This document shows positions 6,785 to 9,415 of a stretch of DNA of 9,415 nucleotides, piece after piece. The first letter of the stretch is position 1; each line of letters opens with the position of its first letter. A model generated the notes under the pieces. That model had not been told where the DNA came from and searched no databases. It was given only the letters and a program-made list of their open reading frames with translations. Origin of the DNA: Hyphomicrobiales bacterium (GTDB taxonomy: Bacteria > Pseudomonadota > Alphaproteobacteria > Rhizobiales > Beijerinckiaceae); the NCBI GenBank assembly GCA_028290595.1, contig JAQGJO010000139.1:1-9415 (forward strand), in the 5' to 3' direction. Made by a program: the position numbers and the translations under genes.

Positions 6785-6988
6785 GGAGAAACCTCGGAAA
6801 CTTGGATTTCCCATCATATAGGAACGCCGGATCGATTTTGCCCACAGCTTCGGCCGAACAGCTTTGCCCGATAGCTTTGCCCGGTAGCTTTGCCATTGAC
6901 AGCGGCGCGGGCGCGACCCGATACTCTGCCCAACAAGATGCACGGCGCAAGACGCCGAAAAGCACAACAATCATGGGTGGAGGACGCA
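6785..6988. promoter_or_regulatory. Divergent control region, LigB-type dioxygenase / cupin operon
   Basis: The region separates the - strand dioxygenase from the + strand cupin-Bug-VOC operon. For + transcription, a consensus TTGACA (6896-6901) is followed after 18 bases by GATACT (6920-6925, four of six consensus bases), with the cupin start about 60 bases further on. For - transcription, a TATGAT box (6818-6813) lies about 30 bases before the dioxygenase start, with no good -35. Tandem 13-bp repeats lie between the two promoters and end one base before TTGACA. The arrangement looks like an activator-controlled divergent promoter. No regulator gene is present in the window. Confidence 0.55.
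6847..6894 (+). repeat. 13-bp tandem repeats upstream of the cupin promoter
   Basis: Three exact copies of GCTTTGCC begin at 6861, 6874 and 6887, a strict 13-bp period. The units read roughly CGATAGCTTTGCC, with CGAACA, CGATA and CGGTA variants before the core. A degenerate fourth copy (GCTTCGGCC) begins at 6847. The last copy ends one base before the TTGACA box. A 13-bp period places successive copies on different faces of the helix, unlike phased 10-11 bp operators. This may be an iterated protein-binding site or a local slippage product. Confidence 0.6.
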
Positions 6989-7399
6989 ATGGCTATCCAG
7001 ATCATTGATCCCAAGGAAATCGCCGAGCGCGAGAAGAAGCGCACGGTCGTCATGAACACCCGCAAGCTGCATGCCTGGGTGCATTATTATCCCAATCCCG
7101 GCGATCACGACGAGCTGCACTGCCACAACGAAGACCAGGTCTTCATGTGCATCGACGGCGAATGCACCATGCGGTTTCCAGACGGCAATGCCTCGGTACT
7201 TAAACCCGGCATGGCGGCGCTGATCACCGGCGGCTCGTTCTATCAACTCGTCAATTCCGGCGACAAACCGATGATCTTGATGGGCCAAAGGTCCGGTAAT
7301 CAGGACAATGTGAAGATCATCGACTACGTCACCCGCAAGGACATCCGCGCCGAAGGCCGCGAGCCGGTCATCTCCAATTCGAATACGCCCGCCGCCTGA
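6989..7399 (+). CDS. Small cupin-domain protein with degenerate metal site
   Basis: A single-domain cupin of 136 residues. Motif 1 is recognisable in DELHCHNEDQVFMCIDG, with H44 and H46, but the glutamate normally found four residues after the second histidine is Q50. Motif 2 (KPGMAALITGGSFYQLVNSGD) has Y85 where the third metal-binding histidine usually lies. Metal binding may therefore be weak or use other residues, and the protein may be a ligand-binding or accessory factor rather than an oxygenase. The frame is open from further upstream, but GGAGG (6979-6983) five bases before the ATG at 6989 fixes the start. It is the first gene of a tight operon: the Bug/TctC gene starts 18 bases after its stop. 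Function unknown. Confidence 0.85.
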   Translation: MAIQIIDPKEIAEREKKRTVVMNTRKLHAWVHYYPNPGDHDELHCHNEDQVFMCIDGECTMRFPDGNASVLKPGMAALITGGSFYQLVNSGDKPMILMGQRSGNQDNVKIIDYVTRKDIRAEGREPVISNSNTPAA

Positions 7400-7417
7400 T
7401 ATCGCCGGAGGGCGCGC

Positions 7418-8446
7418 ATGAGCTTCCGCACAGCGTTTGCACGCACTGCGATGATGGCCGTGGCATTGTTCGCCGCGCATAAAGCTTGCGCCGGTGGCGA
7501 GAGCACGGTCTTCGCCGGCAAGCAGATCCGCTTCTTCACCATGGGTGGCCCGGGCGGCGGCTACGACACCTATATGCGAACGCTGATCCCGCCGCTGGAA
7601 AAGCGCCTCGGCGCGAAAATCCTGCCGATCAATGAGACGGGCGCGGGCGGCCTCCTCGCCATGAACCGCATCGTCACCGCGCCGCCGGACGGCCTGACCT
7701 TCGTGCTGATCGGCGGCGAGGCATTGGTGACCGCGCCGCTTTATGCCTTGCCCGGCGTTAATTACGATCTGCACACCTTGACCTGGATCGCCCGGGTCAG
7801 CGCCGAATCCAAGGTGGTTCTGGTCTCCGCCAAGACGGAGTTCAAGACGCTTGCCGATATGCTGGCGAGCCCGCGCCCGATCATCTGGGGCGGCACCGGC
7901 AAGTCCGACGGCAATTCGGATTTCTCCGCCATCCTTGCCTACGCCACCGGCATGAAGACGAAGATCGTGCTTGGCTATCCCGGCTCCGGCGGCATGAACC
8001 TGGCCATCGAGAACGGCGAGGCTGACGGCCGTGTCGTCTCCGATGAATCCGCTGCGCTGTTTGCCAAGGACGGTCGCTTCCGCGTCATGACCATTCTCTC
8101 GCGCAATCGCGGTGAGCAATTCCCCGACGCGCCGACGATTTTCGAAGGCGCGAAGCTGACGCCTGAAGGCGCCAAGATGATCGAATGGCGCGCCGACATC
8201 GCAGCACTTGGCAGGCTTATCGTCTCGACGCCCGGCGTGCCCGCCGACAAGGTTGCGGCGTTGCGCGCGGCCTTTGCCGCCGCGCTCAACGATCCCGAGA
8301 CTATCGCTGAGATCAGGCGGCGCAGCCTGTCGCCGGGCTTCGCCAGCGGCGAGGATGTGGACGCCATGGTCAAGAATGCGCTGACCATGCTCGATGAACC
8401 CGCACTCGTGGAAGTGCGCAAGGTCGTGCTCGAAAAATACTATTGA
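7418..8446 (+). CDS. Bug/TctC-family periplasmic solute-binding protein
   Basis: Proteins of this family capture carboxylates, aromatic acids or other small anions in the periplasm. Some feed tripartite tricarboxylate transporters (TctAB), and many are encoded alone. The 342-residue protein has a Sec signal peptide (MSFRTAFARTAMMAVALFAAHKACA, cleavage near residue 25). The mature part begins with GKQIRFFTMGGPGGGYDTYMRTL, a loop pattern typical of the ligand-binding site, and continues with NETGAGGLLAMNRI and a second lobe carrying GYPGSGGMNLAIENGEADG. GGAGGG at 7407-7412 sits five bases before the ATG. It is the middle gene of the cupin-Bug-VOC operon, and its stop is close to the VOC start. 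No tctA or tctB is in the window. Its ligand may be the substrate of the neighbouring enzymes, but this is inference. Confidence 0.88.
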   Translation: MSFRTAFARTAMMAVALFAAHKACAGGESTVFAGKQIRFFTMGGPGGGYDTYMRTLIPPLEKRLGAKILPINETGAGGLLAMNRIVTAPPDGLTFVLIGGEALVTAPLYALPGVNYDLHTLTWIARVSAESKVVLVSAKTEFKTLADMLASPRPIIWGGTGKSDGNSDFSAILAYATGMKTKIVLGYPGSGGMNLAIENGEADGRVVSDESAALFAKDGRFRVMTILSRNRGEQFPDAPTIFEGAKLTPEGAKMIEWRADIAALGRLIVSTPGVPADKVAALRAAFAAALNDPETIAEIRRRSLSPGFASGEDVDAMVKNALTMLDEPALVEVRKVVLEKYY

Positions 8447-8478
8447 TGATGAAAGCGGCTGCGCCGCAGGAGGAAATG

Positions 8479-9291
8479 ATGTTTTCGAAGCTCAATCATC
8501 TGGCCATCACGACCGATAATTACACCGTGCTCGGCATGTTCTACCGCGCCGCCTTCGGCCTCAAAGTATCGGGCGATGTGTCGCGCGAAATGTCGGCCAT
8601 CTCGGTGGGCGACGGCAATCTCGGCATGACGCTCATTCCGCGCCGCGGCGGCCGCAAGGCCGGCCTCGACCATTTCGGCATCGAAGTGGAGGACCTCGAG
8701 AAGGTGCGTGACAAGGTGGCGAAGAAATATCCCGACATCGAACTGGTTAAGCGCCCCGGCAACCGTCCCTTCGCCAGCTACGGCATTCACGATCCCGCCG
8801 GCAATTATTTCGATCTGTCCCAGCCGGGCCATGAAAACCGCGCCGAGGTCTATGCCAAGGCGGCGTGGACGCAGGACACGCGCTTCAGCCATTTCGCCAT
8901 GCGCGTGCGCGATGCCGAGCGTGTCGCCAATTTCTATGTCGACCTGTTCGAACTGGAAGTGCGCAACACTGAGTCAGAAGAGGGCGGCTATCACCTCACC
9001 GACGGCAAGGTGACGATGATGATCCTGCCGTGGAAGATTTCATCCTTCAACGGCGCCGGCATCGAACAGCCGGGCATGGACCATTTCGGCTTCACCGTGT
9101 CCGATCTCGACGCCTTCAAGAAGAACGTCGACAAGGTGGCGCTGCAGAACCTGGCGCTGCGCCCCAAGCCTATCGGTTATGATTCCGAAGGCGAGGCACG
9201 GCTGGCTCTGCTGCAGAAATGTCCCTACGGCGAATATCAGCTTGCCGATCCCGACGGCACGCTCATCGACGTGGCGCAGCGGCCTAATTAA
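8479..9291 (+). CDS. Two-domain VOC protein (extradiol ring-cleavage dioxygenase / glyoxalase superfamily)
   Basis: Vicinal-oxygen-chelate enzymes include type I extradiol dioxygenases, glyoxalases and fosfomycin-resistance proteins. The 270-residue protein has two VOC modules. Module 1 (about 5-115) has H7 (LNHLAI), H65 (LDHFGIEV) and D112 (GNYFDLSQ). Module 2 (about 135-268) has H138 (FSHFAMRV), H202 (MDHFGFTV) and D264 (GTLIDVAQ). Each module thus keeps a His-His-acid set, with Asp rather than the more usual Glu, so one or both may bind metal. AGGAGG at 8468-8473 points to the ATG at 8479; the ATG at 8476 is too close. Starts at 8446/8449, overlapping the Bug stop in TGATG, are possible but less supported. 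A ring-cleavage role fits the neighbourhood; the reaction is not established. Confidence 0.85.
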   Translation: MFSKLNHLAITTDNYTVLGMFYRAAFGLKVSGDVSREMSAISVGDGNLGMTLIPRRGGRKAGLDHFGIEVEDLEKVRDKVAKKYPDIELVKRPGNRPFASYGIHDPAGNYFDLSQPGHENRAEVYAKAAWTQDTRFSHFAMRVRDAERVANFYVDLFELEVRNTESEEGGYHLTDGKVTMMILPWKISSFNGAGIEQPGMDHFGFTVSDLDAFKKNVDKVALQNLALRPKPIGYDSEGEARLALLQKCPYGEYQLADPDGTLIDVAQRPN

Positions 9292-9319
9292 AGGGTTGCA
9301 AGAGTGAGGCTGACGCCCC

Positions 9320-9415
9320 CGTCCTTCGAGACGCAACGCTTGCGCGTTGCTCCTCAGGATGAGGGCTTCTGGGGAAATTATACGAGCTACCAAAAGCCCT
9401 CATCCTGAGGAGCCT
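9320..9415. repeat. Palindromic intergenic repeat, cut by the window edge
   Basis: A perfect 20-bp inverted repeat pairs 9349-9368 (GCTCCTCAGGATGAGGGCTT) with 9394-9413 across a 25-base spacer. Each arm is itself near-palindromic (CCTCA-GGA-TGAGG). Just before it, GCAACGC (9333-9339) pairs with GCGTTGC (9344-9350) around TTGC. From memory, the CGTCCTTCGAGACGC...CTCCTCAGGATGAGG type is a dispersed intergenic element of Bradyrhizobium/Rhodopseudomonas-like genomes. It begins 29 bases after the VOC stop and can form a strong stem in RNA, so it may also protect or end that transcript. It lacks a T-run, and its right end lies beyond the window. Confidence 0.8.

Noticed and set aside
6785..6970. 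N-terminal extension of the LigB-type dioxygenase
   Set aside because: The added 62 residues show no family similarity, lie over the promoter and tandem repeats, and a good ribosome binding site supports the start at 6784.
6971..8119. Long - strand open frame (382 codons) opposite the cupin and Bug genes
   Set aside because: It is a shadow of two well-supported genes in high-GC DNA, with no domain.
1..9415. CRISPR array, tRNA, rRNA, transposase or phage genes
   Set aside because: None seen; the only repeats are the 13-bp tandem set and the palindromic element at the right edge.

Overview
The window looks like chromosomal DNA of a GC-rich alphaproteobacterium, most likely order Hyphomicrobiales (Rhizobiales), Bradyrhizobium/Xanthobacteraceae-like. 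The pointers are strongly GC-biased third codon positions, an ECF41-type sigma factor with its typical partner, an orphan Bug/TctC-type periplasmic binding protein, and, at the right edge, the palindromic CCTCATCCTGAGGAGC-type intergenic repeat that I recall as common in Bradyrhizobium/Rhodopseudomonas relatives. The genus cannot be fixed from the sequence alone.

Layout, left to right. (1) 1-962: 3' part of a fumarylacetoacetate-hydrolase (FAH) family gene on +, closed by a strong intrinsic terminator. (2) 963-1180: gene-free stretch with a second strong hairpin oriented for the - strand and extra secondary structure. (3) 1181-4177, all on -: an FAD-dependent aromatic hydroxylase (MhpA/PHBH type), then a carboxymuconolactone-decarboxylase/AhpD-like gene overlapping an ECF41 sigma factor. 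A near-perfect ECF41 promoter (TGTCACG-N16-CGTC) lies just upstream of the AhpD-like gene, so this pair is probably autoregulated. (4) 4178-4293: divergent control region with a perfect 12-bp AT palindrome carrying back-to-back TATAAT boxes. (5) 4294-5142, +: pirin/quercetinase-type bicupin with all four metal ligands. (6) 5331-5999, +: L,D-transpeptidase with a Tat-like lipoprotein leader, convergent with and overlapping (7) 5996-6784, -: a LigB-type (DODA/YgiD-like) extradiol dioxygenase. (8) 6785-6988: divergent control region with three 13-bp tandem repeats abutting a TTGACA box. (9) 6989-9291, +: a compact operon of a small cupin with a degenerate metal site, a Bug/TctC binding protein and a two-domain VOC (extradiol dioxygenase/glyoxalase) protein. 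(10) 9320-9415: palindromic intergenic repeat cut by the window edge.

Together the genes suggest an aromatic-compound (or related dicarbonyl) catabolic neighbourhood: ring hydroxylation (MhpA-like), ring cleavage (LigB-type and possibly VOC-type), hydrolysis of an acylpyruvate-like product (FAH) and substrate capture (Bug/TctC), with a sigma-factor-controlled AhpD-like enzyme embedded in it. The substrate is not evident. The most testable points are the ECF41 promoter, the 13-bp repeat array in front of the cupin-Bug-VOC operon, the degenerate cupin site, and the structured gene-free stretch with a - strand terminator.
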